From Xanthobacter sp. NM-59 (GTDB lineage: Bacteria > Pseudomonadota > Alphaproteobacteria > Rhizobiales > Xanthobacteraceae): 42,961 bases of DNA. A program made the translations under genes and the position numbers. The notes beneath the pieces are model-generated. The model was not told the DNA's origin. It did not search any database and was given only the letters and a program-made list of their open reading frames with translations. Positions 7,919 through 16,260 of this stretch are shown in pieces; position 1 is the stretch's first letter, and each line of letters begins with the position of its first letter. Where the stretch lies: positions 1-42,961 of the forward strand of contig NZ_JACBFQ010000018.1 of NCBI RefSeq assembly GCF_021401125.1, read 5' to 3'.

Positions 7919-8155
7919 ATGATATCTTATAGTATGACACCAATCACAACACATCAAAATCACCTCTCCAGTGCTGACAGTCGTCGCCAGTTGGAGGAAT
8001 CCATTGCCCGCGCCATGGAACGCTACAAAAGCGACTTCGAGGCTGTCCGTGAGAGGAGCGCCAAGCTTCGCGCACAGCGGGAAGCCCTCGAAGCGGAGAA
8101 TTCCTTGAAGTGTGCGGCGGTCCGAAGGCCGGTGCGCAAACCTGCCGCCGGCTAA
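7919..8155 (+). CDS. small coiled-coil hypothetical protein
   Basis: A 78-residue frame whose central part (RRQLEESIARAMERYKSDFE, then AVRERSAKLRAQREALEAE) is a strongly charged heptad-like helix, ending in a basic tail. Two in-frame ATGs (7919 and 7934) lack good ribosome-binding sites, so the start is unsure. I do not recognise the family with certainty. It occupies the gap between the cspA terminator and the broken end of the parB-like gene on the other strand. Confidence 0.45.
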   Translation: MISYSMTPITTHQNHLSSADSRRQLEESIARAMERYKSDFEAVRERSAKLRAQREALEAENSLKCAAVRRPVRKPAAG

Positions 8156-8207
8156 TGTCCGCGGAGGCATGCTGAAGATCGGCGATCGCTGTCATTTTTC
8201 GTCCCCT

Positions 8208-9800
8208 ATCCCAGAACGCGACCGGCTCCTTTGAGAGTGCCTTGGCCCAGCTCGCATGCCGGACACGAATGGCCTCGGCCGAAACGCTGTCATTGAGGCC
8301 CGGCGCCTGGGCATTGAGCGAAACGCTCTTGAGATTGAGCTCAAGGCAGCTGTCGGAGCCATAGACGTAGAAGGCCTTCAGCGTGAGGGCGTGCACCGCC
8401 GCGAGGAAGGCCACATCGGGCTGTTCGCCCAACGCATGTCGCAGGCCGAGGGTGCGATGGGTGGTCAGCTCCGTAAGCAGCCGGTCGGAGATCGGGGCGA
8501 GGCCGTCTTCCTCCTCGGGCTCAGCAGGGGCATCGGGTGTGGCCGCCTCCTGGAGAGAAGTCGATGCCACATGGTTTGCATCATCGGTCTCGGTGGAAGT
8601 GGCATGCTCCTCTTCGACCGGCACCTCGTCCTCCGGGCGGACATAACCCCGCTCCACCCGGAGCTTGCCGTCCTGGGCGATGCTGACGAAGGCGCCGGCG
8701 CGGCCGACCTCCGCCGGATCGAACGCGAGGGGGCGGGTATCAAAGGCCTCCAGCAGCGCCTCGAGCTCACCGAGCCGCGCATCGACCTCCTTGGGAAGCT
8801 CGTCGGCATCGGCATGTTCTTCGGAGAGGCGATCATATGCGGCCTGGGCCGTCGCCCGAGCTGCCTCCTCCTCCGCGGTCAGGGGCGTCGGCTCACCCCG
8901 CGGCTCGCGCAGGCCGTAGGTGTGGCCATAGGCGAAGTCCGGTGCCACTTCGGTCCACTTCCAGCCTTCGCCGCGGATCCCATCGGCCTCAATGGCGAGC
9001 TTCTCCGCCACCATGCGATCGACGAGGGTGACATCCTGCAGCCAGCCGCCGTCGTCCCCCTGGAACAGGTCGCGCAGCACCGTGCCGCCGGCCGTCTCAT
9101 AGGCCTCGATGCTGATGAACCGGGCCCGCTTGTCGCTGGCTCGGACGGCGCCTTCGGTCAGCATGCGTCGGATGACATGGGGCTGCTTGTCGTAAGCCTG
9201 GGCGAGACGCTCCAGCACCTGCTCCTGTCGCTCATGATCGCCCGACACGGTGAAGGCCATGAGCTGGTCGAGGGTGAGGCCGTCCTCGGCATAGGTGTCG
9301 AGGAGCTTCGGGGAAAGCGAGGCTAGCTTCAGTCGCTGCTTCACCACCGCGACCGAGACGAAGAAGGCGGCCGCGATCTCCTCCTCGGACTGGCCCTTCT
9401 CCCGCAGGGCGAGGAAGGCGCGGAACTGGTCGAGGGGATGGAGCGGGGCGCGCTGGACATTCTCCGCGAGGGAATCCTCCTCGGCGATACCGCCCTCCCG
9501 CACGATGCAGGGCACGGGCGCGGTCCTGGCGACGCGCTTGCGCTTCACCAGCAGTTTCAGCGCCCGGTGGCGCCGCCCGCCGGCCGGGATCTCATATATG
9601 CCGGTCTCGATGCCATCGGCGTCAACCACGGCGCGGACATTGAGTCCCTGGAGCAGGCCGCGCCGGGCGATGTCCTCGGCGAGCTCTTCGGTGGAGACGC
9701 CGGCCTTCACCCTGCGGACGTTGGACTGGCTGAGCAGCAGCCTGTTGAAGGGAATGTCCCGCTAGGACGAAAGGGTGATCTTCTGAACGGCCGTGGCCAT
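8208..9800 (-). pseudogene. parB: ParB-like gene with in-frame amber codon and replaced C-terminus
   Basis: The ATG at 9800 begins MATAVQKITLSS, followed by TAG at 9762-9764, then in the same frame RDIPFNRLLLSQSNVRRVKA and EDIARRGLLQGLNV. After this come the ParB signatures GIYEIPAGGRRHRALKLL and SLAENVQRAPLHPLDQFRAF, a helix-turn-helix region, and an acidic linker. Such long ParB-like proteins sit in plasmid and ICE backbones beside DUF932 genes. The homologous sequence ends at KALSKEPVAFWD (about 8208), and the following 87 codons are unrelated, so the C-terminus has been replaced by a rearrangement. Family members I recall have Ser-Arg where the amber codon lies, which would fit TCG to TAG. 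A GTG at 9710 could only start a protein lacking the N-terminal motif. Confidence 0.85.
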
Positions 9801-9974
9801 GGGATGCGTCTCCGCGACGGGCGGCCGGAGAACCTCTCTCGCGACCTCCAACCCGTCACAAAGCACGGCGCCGCCCTCTACCTCTGAGGGCCGCGCCGCA
9901 AAGCCGACGATGAGGAAATCCGGATCAACACGAAGCCGGAGACACGGCATTGCGTCTCTCCGGCAATGCGGATC

Positions 9975-11083
9975 TCAGGCAGCCCGATCAAGGAGCTTCT
10001 TTGCCCGGGCCTCCAGATCGAGGCGGGCGTCCTGGTGCGGCTTGTCCCGCGCCACGGCGGGATGCCCTGAACGAAGTCGAAGACGCTCTCAGGCTTTCGC
10101 CCCTCCTCGGCGAGCACGGTCTCGATCACCTGCTGCGTCTCCGCCTTGGAGAAGCCATTGCGGCGCAGGAACTCGGTGCGGTCCTCGTCGGTGCGCGCAA
10201 CGATGCGCTCGCGCGCCGCCCTGATGCCGTTGACGAAGGGCATGGGGGAGGAAGTGGCAAAGCGCTCCAGGGCCGGCGCCGCCTGATGGGCGAAGCGGGC
10301 CGCGGCATACTTGGAGTGCCGGATGGTGATCTCCTCGAAATCCTCCACCCCCCAGAGGTTGCGGTTCTGGCAGACGGCCCGCAGATAGAAGCTGGCGATC
10401 CCCAGCGTCTCGGCGCCGACCTCCGAGTTCCAGCAATAGAAGCCCCGGAAGAACAGATCGGGCGAGCCATCCGGCAACCGGCCGGCCTCGATGGGGTTGA
10501 GGTCGTCCACCAGGAACAGGAAGACGTCCCGGTCGGAGGCGTAGAGCGTGGTGGTGTCCCTGGTGATATCGACGCGGGGATTGTAGATGCCGGTCGACCA
10601 GTCGAGCACACCGGGCACCTTCCAGCGGGTGTCGCCGGTGCCATTGCCGGCGACACGGCGCACGGCGTCCACCAGTTCATGGTCATAGATGCGGCCGTAG
10701 TCAGGGCCGGTCACTGCCCGGAGTTCAACCCGGCCGTCCTCCACCTCCAGCGTCTTCACCTGCTCAGCGCGGTGCGTCAGCAGGCCGTGCTGCAGGTTGA
10801 TGCCGGCGAGCGGCGCGGGAAGCTGCCGCAGATAAGATGCCGGTGCCCCGATGAGGCTCGCAAGCTGGCCGAAGCTCCAGTGGGTGGGGGCAACAGGAGC
10901 GTCTGCCCCGGGCAGCGCGAGCGTCAGCCGGTCCGGCGCCTCTCGGCTCGCCTCGACGCGGATGGCGGCGCTCTCCACGGTGCGCGTCCGGCTCCGGTCG
11001 GACCTGCCGCGCACCCCACCGTAGAGCTCCGACAGCGACAGATAGCGCTTGTCCGCCGGCCGGGAGAACCTCTCGGAGGACAC
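9975..11083 (-). pseudogene. DUF932-like plasmid/ICE protein with C-terminal frameshift
   Basis: The frame starts at GTG 11083 (SSERFSRPADKRYLSLSELY) and carries the DUF932 pattern: APTHWSFGQLASLIGAPASY, TGPDYGRIYDHELVDAVRR, DITRDTTTLYASDRDVFLFL, RGFYCWNSEVGAETLG and NRNLWGVEDFEEITIRHSKY. Near 10055-10062 one base is missing. The shifted frame gives AVARDKPHQDARLDLEARAK and KLLDRAA, with a stop at 9975-9977, which is the usual C-terminus. Without correction it runs to 9878 in unrelated residues. These proteins accompany ParB on conjugative elements; their role is unknown. Confidence 0.8.
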
Positions 11084-11475
11084 ACGGCCGTTCCGCTCGC
11101 CGCATCGCGGTGTCCTTCGAGAACCTGAACCTCGATCATGGGACCAAACTCTGCGACGGGTGCCGGGAGCCTCTCGCCCGATCCTCAACCCGTCACGGAA
11201 ATCCGGTCCAACCTCTCACTCTCAGCGGACGAGGGGCTCAACCTCGCCGCCTCAAAAACGCGTCGCTCCGATGGATGGTATCCCGCCGCAATGACGCGAG
11301 AGAGGGCGATGCTGCCACTACCTCTGGAGTGCGCCAGAAGCAGAAGTTCGCTGCGACGACAACGAATGGCGGGTTGGGGCCGGGAGCGGACTGGCCGGTT
11401 TTCGATCAGGGTCTAGGATAAGCTGCCGTTCCAAAACCCCTGTAAAACGGCGCTGATCGGTTCGCTGAACCAAGT
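11084..11475. other. gene-free stretch between the DUF932 and helicase genes
   Basis: I see no protein-like frame here. It holds the left copy (11375-11395) of a 21-bp direct repeat that reappears beyond the helicase gene. Confidence 0.5.
11375..11395 (+). repeat. 21-bp direct repeat, left copy
   Basis: Starts TGGGGCCGGGAGC and ends GACTGGC; it matches 15042-15062 at 20 of 21 positions in the same orientation. The two copies bracket the helicase-PLD gene with about 3.67 kb between them. Confidence 0.55.
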
Positions 11476-14400
11476 TTACAAGGTCAGCGTGCGGACCTTG
11501 AGGCTGTCTTCGAGAATCTGGATCTCCGATCCCAGATGACCGCCGCGATAGACGACCGAGGTCTCGTGGCGGGCAAACTCGCCGGTCCGGTGAGCGCTGA
11601 ACCAGTTGAACGAGCCAACCGCAAGCAACATGTCGTCCGCCCACACCAGCTTGCTGTGAAGCTGTCGGACGGCATGGACCGACGCGCCGACTCCGGTCAA
11701 CGCCTCATGGGCTTCCTTGAAAATATCCTGTCCGGGCCTGCCCCGCTCGCGGGTCAGCTGGGGATCGGCGTAGATGTCCACATCGACGCCCCGTGACCGG
11801 GCCGCTGCGATGGCGGCGATGAAGCCGGCCTGTTCCATGGTTGCGATGTTGAGCCAGGGCGAGACGACGCACAGCCTTCGCTGGGCGCTCGCAAATTCCT
11901 TCAGCAGAAAGGCGTCGTGCTCGGCCGCGTCGCGCAGGGGCTCGAGCGCTCGCGTGCCTCGCGAAAGATCGGTCCGCGCCAGCGCTTCGAAGACCATCTC
12001 GTTCGCGCTATCCTTGCCGAGGAAACGGGCGAGAACGGATCGCGGACTACCTGACGGTGCCGAGGCCAACGTATCCATGTCCCCGAAGAGGAGGAAGGCG
12101 TCTTTCGCGCGCGAGACCGCCACGTTGAGCATGCTGGGCGAGAGGTCGATAAAATTGCCATTGGCATGTTTGGAGTAGACTGGCGAGAAAATGATCACAT
12201 GGCGCTCGGCCCCCTGCAACGCATGCACGGTGCCGACGGTCATACCCTTCCGGCTGACGTCGATGCCTTGTGCAGCGCAGGCGCTGCGGATTTCGCTGGC
12301 CTGCCGACCGAAAGGCGTCACGATCCCGACGATCTCTTCCAGCTCCTTGCCGTAGCGCGCTTTCAGTGTGTCGGCATTGGCAGCGAGCCAGGCGGCGATC
12401 GTTTTCGCCTCAAGCGGATTGAACCGGCTGCCGCCGGCCGACATCGCCATGCCGTCGACATGGAGGTAGCCCATCGGACGCAGCGAGCCGTCCGGGGCCG
12501 GACCGCGCATGGGTTGCAGGGCTCCCTTGTAGCAAAGGTCGTTGCTGAAGCCGATGATTTCGTCGAAGCAGCGCCGGTGCTCGAAAAGATAGAGCCCCCG
12601 TTCCCCCTCCGGATAGGGATGGAAACGACAGGCCGATTGCGCGAGACGCATCGTGCTTCCGCTGTGCGATGTAAGACCGACCCTGTCGAGCGCCCGCAAA
12701 GCCTCGTGTCCTCCGCGGGGAGGCAGAAGCCCGGCCTCGATCAGATTGCCGGTATCAACGGCGAGTGGGAGCTCGGAGATCGGTTCGATCTGCTGGGTAT
12801 CCCCGATCACCAGCGCCCTCTTCGCCAGGGCGAAAGATGGCCCGGCGACCTCCGGGAGTGCCTGCCCGGCCTCGTCAACGATCAGAAGATCGATATGATT
12901 GAGCAGGTATTCCGTGCGATAGCTGCCCGAAGTGTTGTCGCGGCAGGTCATTTTGCGCGGCAGGGTCGCAAAGGTGGAAACGGCGCACGGCGTCAGCATC
13001 ATCCGGCGCGACCACATCGGTTCGACGATGTCGCGGTCATTGCCGCCGCGGCCGCTCCGCCGCGCCCGCTGGAGCGCTGGCAGGGCCATCTCCATCGCCA
13101 GCAGCCAGCGCCCTTCCCAGTAATGGGTGGCGAGCAGGAAAAGGCGGAAACGCACGAGGCGGTCGGCTGCCCGATCGAACTCCATGGGATCGGCGCTGTC
13201 CTTCGCGTTGGCAAGGAGCGTCCCGGCCAGAGCGCGCCATTCTTCTTCCCGCGCCTTTTGCTCGGCGATGGCCCGTGCCGCCTGCCCATAGGCTTGCGTC
13301 GTCTCTTTCACTCGCGCCGCGGCATCACGCGCCCGCGTTTTCAGCCGGTCATCGATCGCGTCGATCCGTTCGAGCGACGCCAGCGCCTCGGACGCACCGG
13401 CTTCGCGCAGGAACAGCCGCGCCCGCAAGGCCCGCCTTCGCGCGACCGGCGGCAGAAAATCGAACAGCGACAGCAGCATCGGCTCGACCGCGAGCCAACC
13501 TTCCCATTCGTGCAGGAGCGCGTCGAATTTTGCCTTCTCGGCCTCGCTGCGCTCCATCGCTTCGCGGCGTCCTGCAAGGGCGGCTTCCGGATCATCGCCC
13601 AGCATGCGGCAGGCGGCATTTTCCGCCTCGCGGCATCTCGCATAAGCCTCGTCGGCCTGAACGAGCAATCCACTTTCCTCTTTGAGGCACCGGTGCAGGG
13701 CATCGATCACCGCCGCTACATCGGCCTGCTTCAGATGCGGAAAGGCGTTCCGGGCCGCATCCAGATAGGCGGCGCGCGCCTCACTCAGATATTCCTGTGT
13801 TTCGCGTTCCTGGAAAAAGCTTTCGGTCTGATAGTTGGCCGATGCTTCCTTCTCCTTACTGGCCGCCACGAGGAACAGGCCGAAGCTTTTGATGCCCGGC
13901 AGCCAGCGGCCCGCGAACGGACCTTCACCGTGCCCGAAATCCTTTCCGAAGGCGTCGATGATATTCGTGACGGCCTGGTTGTTGGAGGACGCCGCGACAA
14001 TCAATGGCGGATCGGCTTTTTCCAGCGCGGCGCGCACCCATTCTCCGGCGATTGCCGACAGGAGCATCGTCGTTTTTCCGGTGCCCGGCGGGCCGTTGAC
14101 GGCAAGAATGTCGCCGTCGCGCGCCACCGCCAGATGGGCGAGCACTTCGCGTTGATGGTCGGCGACGGGGAACGTATCGTTGGAATGGCCGAGACGCTCC
14201 GCCAACGGGAATGGCGCGCGACGCGCGGGTTCGATGTCGCAGGGAGCTCTGCGCGCGAAATTTGCCAGAAGCGGGGTCTTCGGCTGCTCCTTGATGAGTG
14301 CATCGCTCAGGAGGAGGATCTGCCTTACGGTCTCGGGCGCTTCGGTCGCGGGGCGAACCAGCCCGCGCCCGACGATCTGATATTCCGGGTCGAAGGCCGG

Positions 14401-14919
14401 CCAGTCACCACCGACTTCTGCCATCATCCGTTGCCAGTGGTCCTGATGGCGTAGCCAAAGATCCGGCCCCTCATCGTCGGCCGGGAAGGGATGTGCCGTC
14501 AGGAAGCTGTCGAGATCCGCTACGCGGCCGATCGAGAACGTGTCGCGCGCGAGCGGCTCGAGGATATCCCGCGCGATCACGCTTCGACCGGGAATGATCC
14601 GGCCTTCCCGTGTGACTCGCGCTTCGGTGACGATCGGGGTGACGTCGGGCGGAAGGCCATCGCGGCGCGCATAGGCGTGCATGCTCTGGCGGCGAACATG
14701 GAGCGGGCGATAACTGACCGCAACACACTGCACACGCGCTGGCAGCTTGGAAAACAGGAAATCGACGGCCTCTCGTCCAAGAATGCCAGTTGCGGCTTCC
14801 TCGGCCGACAGGCTGCGAAACTCCGCGAGCGCCTTTGCCTTCAGGCAGACGTCTCCGATCGCGCTGTCAACGACAGCCGAGCGCCAGTATTTGAGAATAG
14901 CAAGATCCGGCCTAGCCAC
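11476..14919 (-). CDS. SF1 helicase fused to a phospholipase-D-like nuclease domain (Mokosh type II-like)
   Basis: The 1147-residue protein has a long N-terminal region, then Walker A GPPGTGKTTMLLSA (about residue 276), a roughly 370-residue helical insertion, Walker B LLIVDEAGQA (about 676), VIGDTQQIEPI, GIVTPFGRQ, TVHALQGAERHVIIFSPVYS and NVAVSRAKDAFLLFGD, i.e. a Upf1/DNA2-type SF1 helicase. The last 150 residues hold one PLD motif, HSKLVWADDMLLAVGSFNWF (His-x-Lys-x4-Asp, then Gly-Ser-x-Asn). Helicase plus PLD in one chain is the architecture described for type II Mokosh antiphage systems (MkoC). The match is by domain order, not alignment. The start is GTG with a weak ribosome-binding site. 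All motifs are intact. Confidence 0.8.
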   Translation of the reverse strand: MARPDLAILKYWRSAVVDSAIGDVCLKAKALAEFRSLSAEEAATGILGREAVDFLFSKLPARVQCVAVSYRPLHVRRQSMHAYARRDGLPPDVTPIVTEARVTREGRIIPGRSVIARDILEPLARDTFSIGRVADLDSFLTAHPFPADDEGPDLWLRHQDHWQRMMAEVGGDWPAFDPEYQIVGRGLVRPATEAPETVRQILLLSDALIKEQPKTPLLANFARRAPCDIEPARRAPFPLAERLGHSNDTFPVADHQREVLAHLAVARDGDILAVNGPPGTGKTTMLLSAIAGEWVRAALEKADPPLIVAASSNNQAVTNIIDAFGKDFGHGEGPFAGRWLPGIKSFGLFLVAASKEKEASANYQTESFFQERETQEYLSEARAAYLDAARNAFPHLKQADVAAVIDALHRCLKEESGLLVQADEAYARCREAENAACRMLGDDPEAALAGRREAMERSEAEKAKFDALLHEWEGWLAVEPMLLSLFDFLPPVARRRALRARLFLREAGASEALASLERIDAIDDRLKTRARDAAARVKETTQAYGQAARAIAEQKAREEEWRALAGTLLANAKDSADPMEFDRAADRLVRFRLFLLATHYWEGRWLLAMEMALPALQRARRSGRGGNDRDIVEPMWSRRMMLTPCAVSTFATLPRKMTCRDNTSGSYRTEYLLNHIDLLIVDEAGQALPEVAGPSFALAKRALVIGDTQQIEPISELPLAVDTGNLIEAGLLPPRGGHEALRALDRVGLTSHSGSTMRLAQSACRFHPYPEGERGLYLFEHRRCFDEIIGFSNDLCYKGALQPMRGPAPDGSLRPMGYLHVDGMAMSAGGSRFNPLEAKTIAAWLAANADTLKARYGKELEEIVGIVTPFGRQASEIRSACAAQGIDVSRKGMTVGTVHALQGAERHVIIFSPVYSKHANGNFIDLSPSMLNVAVSRAKDAFLLFGDMDTLASAPSGSPRSVLARFLGKDSANEMVFEALARTDLSRGTRALEPLRDAAEHDAFLLKEFASAQRRLCVVSPWLNIATMEQAGFIAAIAAARSRGVDVDIYADPQLTRERGRPGQDIFKEAHEALTGVGASVHAVRQLHSKLVWADDMLLAVGSFNWFSAHRTGEFARHETSVVYRGGHLGSEIQILEDSLKVRTLTL

Positions 14920-15195
14920 TGCCTGTCCAAAAATGCGTTTGTCCTATCCGCTATCTCCCACAGGGTTGCCGGGCGTTCAACATTGGTATGGCGAGCACGC
15001 CGTTTGCCGGAAATATCTGGCTTGGGCGCGAAGGCCGTAGCTGGGGCCGGGAGCCGACTGGCTGCAGTTGGCGCAGAATCGTGGAAGTGGCCTTCAACCG
15101 GCGCGCACGCGATCATGCCTGCTCATCTTGAGCCGGCGTCCCCTATAAGACGCCAGCCAGCGCCATTCAGGTTATAGAACGCCTGCGTGTGTTGC
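14920..15195. other. intergenic region between helicase gene and SMEK operon
   Basis: Divergent intergenic DNA that should carry both promoters. It contains the right copy of the 21-bp repeat and a perfect 6-bp inverted repeat, GGCGTC (15135-15140) with GACGCC (15149-15154), separated by 8 bases. I see no gene. Confidence 0.5.
15042..15062 (+). repeat. 21-bp direct repeat, right copy
   Basis: Partner of 11375-11395 with a single mismatch. It lies upstream of the helicase start codon. Confidence 0.55.
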
Positions 15196-15224
15196 TTGCG
15201 CTGCTTTCCATTATTCTCGATAAT
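15196..15224 (+). promoter_or_regulatory. probable sigma-70-type promoter of the SMEK/STAND/radical-SAM operon
   Basis: TTGCGC (15196-15201) and GATAAT (15219-15224) are separated by 17 bases. They lie 22 bases upstream of the ATG at 15247, which has an AGGGGGA ribosome-binding site. Confidence 0.5.
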
Positions 15225-15246
15225 CAACGGTTTAGGGGGACCTTTC

Positions 15247-15339
15247 ATGTCATTCGCAGACGGGCCTATCGAGCAGCTACAGCGCGAGGTCAGCGACAAC
15301 CTCTCGCGCCGATCCCCGCTTCGGTGGGATGCCCGATGA
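15247..15339 (+). CDS. 30-residue leader ORF coupled to the SMEK gene
   Basis: ATG at 15247 follows an AGGGGGACC ribosome-binding site, the best in the operon. The product is MSFADGPIEQLQREVSDNLS then RRSPLRWDAR, and its TGA overlaps the ATG of the SMEK gene in an ATGA junction. It could be a leader peptide that delivers ribosomes to the next gene, or the stump of a deleted first gene. No similar protein comes to mind. Confidence 0.4.
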   Translation: MSFADGPIEQLQREVSDNLSRRSPLRWDAR

Positions 15340-16227
15340 ACCGCGACGACCACCTCAACAATATTGCGAAATATGCAGGGCGCCTGGTCCATGAGATCAG
15401 GGCGCTCAACGCCGTCGGACGCTTCGACATCAATTCGGTTGCCGAAGATTTCCTGATCCCCGTTTTGAAGCAGGCGTTCGAATGCCCGGATCTGCAAAAC
15501 ATGAACAAGATCCAAGCCAACTTCCCGGCCGTGGACCTGGGCTGCGCGACGACCAGAGTCTCGTTTCAGGTAACCACCGACGGGTCGACCAGTAAAATCG
15601 AGAAAATGCTCGCGACGTTTCATGAGCATGATTTGGATAAGACTTTCGACCACCTCTACGTGCCTCGCGCTGACCGAGAAGCAGGCTTCGTACACGGCAA
15701 AGTCGCTCGAACGGGCGATCACGGCGCTCACGATTCCGTTCGATCCGGCCGCGGACGTGATCGATTGGGACGATATACTGACGCGCATTCGGCATCTCGA
15801 GACCGACAAGCTGGAGGCGATCGATCATTATCTTGCGTCGGGCTGGGCGAAGCGCGACAGCCAGGTGAAGTTCCGCGAGCAGCTCAACAACTTTCTCGCC
15901 TTCTCGACCGAGAGGATCGAGGTCGAAAAGACATCGCGGAAATACATTCCCGCAATCTTCGTGGAAACGTACTCCGCCAAAGAACAGATGAGGCTCTTCG
16001 CCAACCCGTTTTTCTTCTATCGCAAGATTCAGGACAAGCTCCGCCGTTTCGCCTATGATCACCTCAACGCCAGCCTCAAAATTGCCGGCGAGCCCGAGCT
16101 CGTGTCTGAGCTCGATGCCTGCCTGCTCAGCGCCACGCCGGCGACTTTCGCCGAACTCGGCGCGTGGCTCGATCAGGTCGACCAAGCGATCGGCGTCGAG
16201 CTGGCCAAGGTTCGCCCATTGTCGTGA
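15336..16227 (+). pseudogene. SMEK-domain protein gene with a one-base frameshift
   Basis: From ATG 15336: MNRDDHLNNIAKYAGRLVHE, FDINSVAEDFLIPVLKQAFE, NFPAVDLGCATTRVSFQVTT, then HDLDKTFDHLYV. At about 15663 an extra C (GTGCCTCGCG where GTGCTCGCG fits) shifts the frame, and the next frame continues LALTEKQASYTAKSLERAIT to 16227. The pattern (FPAxDLGxxxxRxxFQVTxxxxxxKI...LTEKQxSY) is that of SMEK-domain proteins, which I know mostly as N-terminal parts of STAND NTPases and defence-type genes. Unless the extra base is an error or is bypassed, only about 110 native residues are made. The TGA at 16225-16227 is in the same frame as the NTPase that follows. Confidence 0.75.
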
Positions 16228-16260
16228 CGCCGCGAGACCGGCGAGGCTCGCTACGAACCG

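Noticed and set aside
8256-11128. Long plus-strand frames at 8256-9326 and 9950-11128
   Set aside because: They lie antisense to the ParB-like and DUF932-like genes, which carry family motifs.
12166-14454. 762-codon open frame on the plus strand
   Set aside because: It is antisense to the helicase-PLD gene, whose motifs are clear; the plus-strand product has no recognisable domain and reflects high GC.
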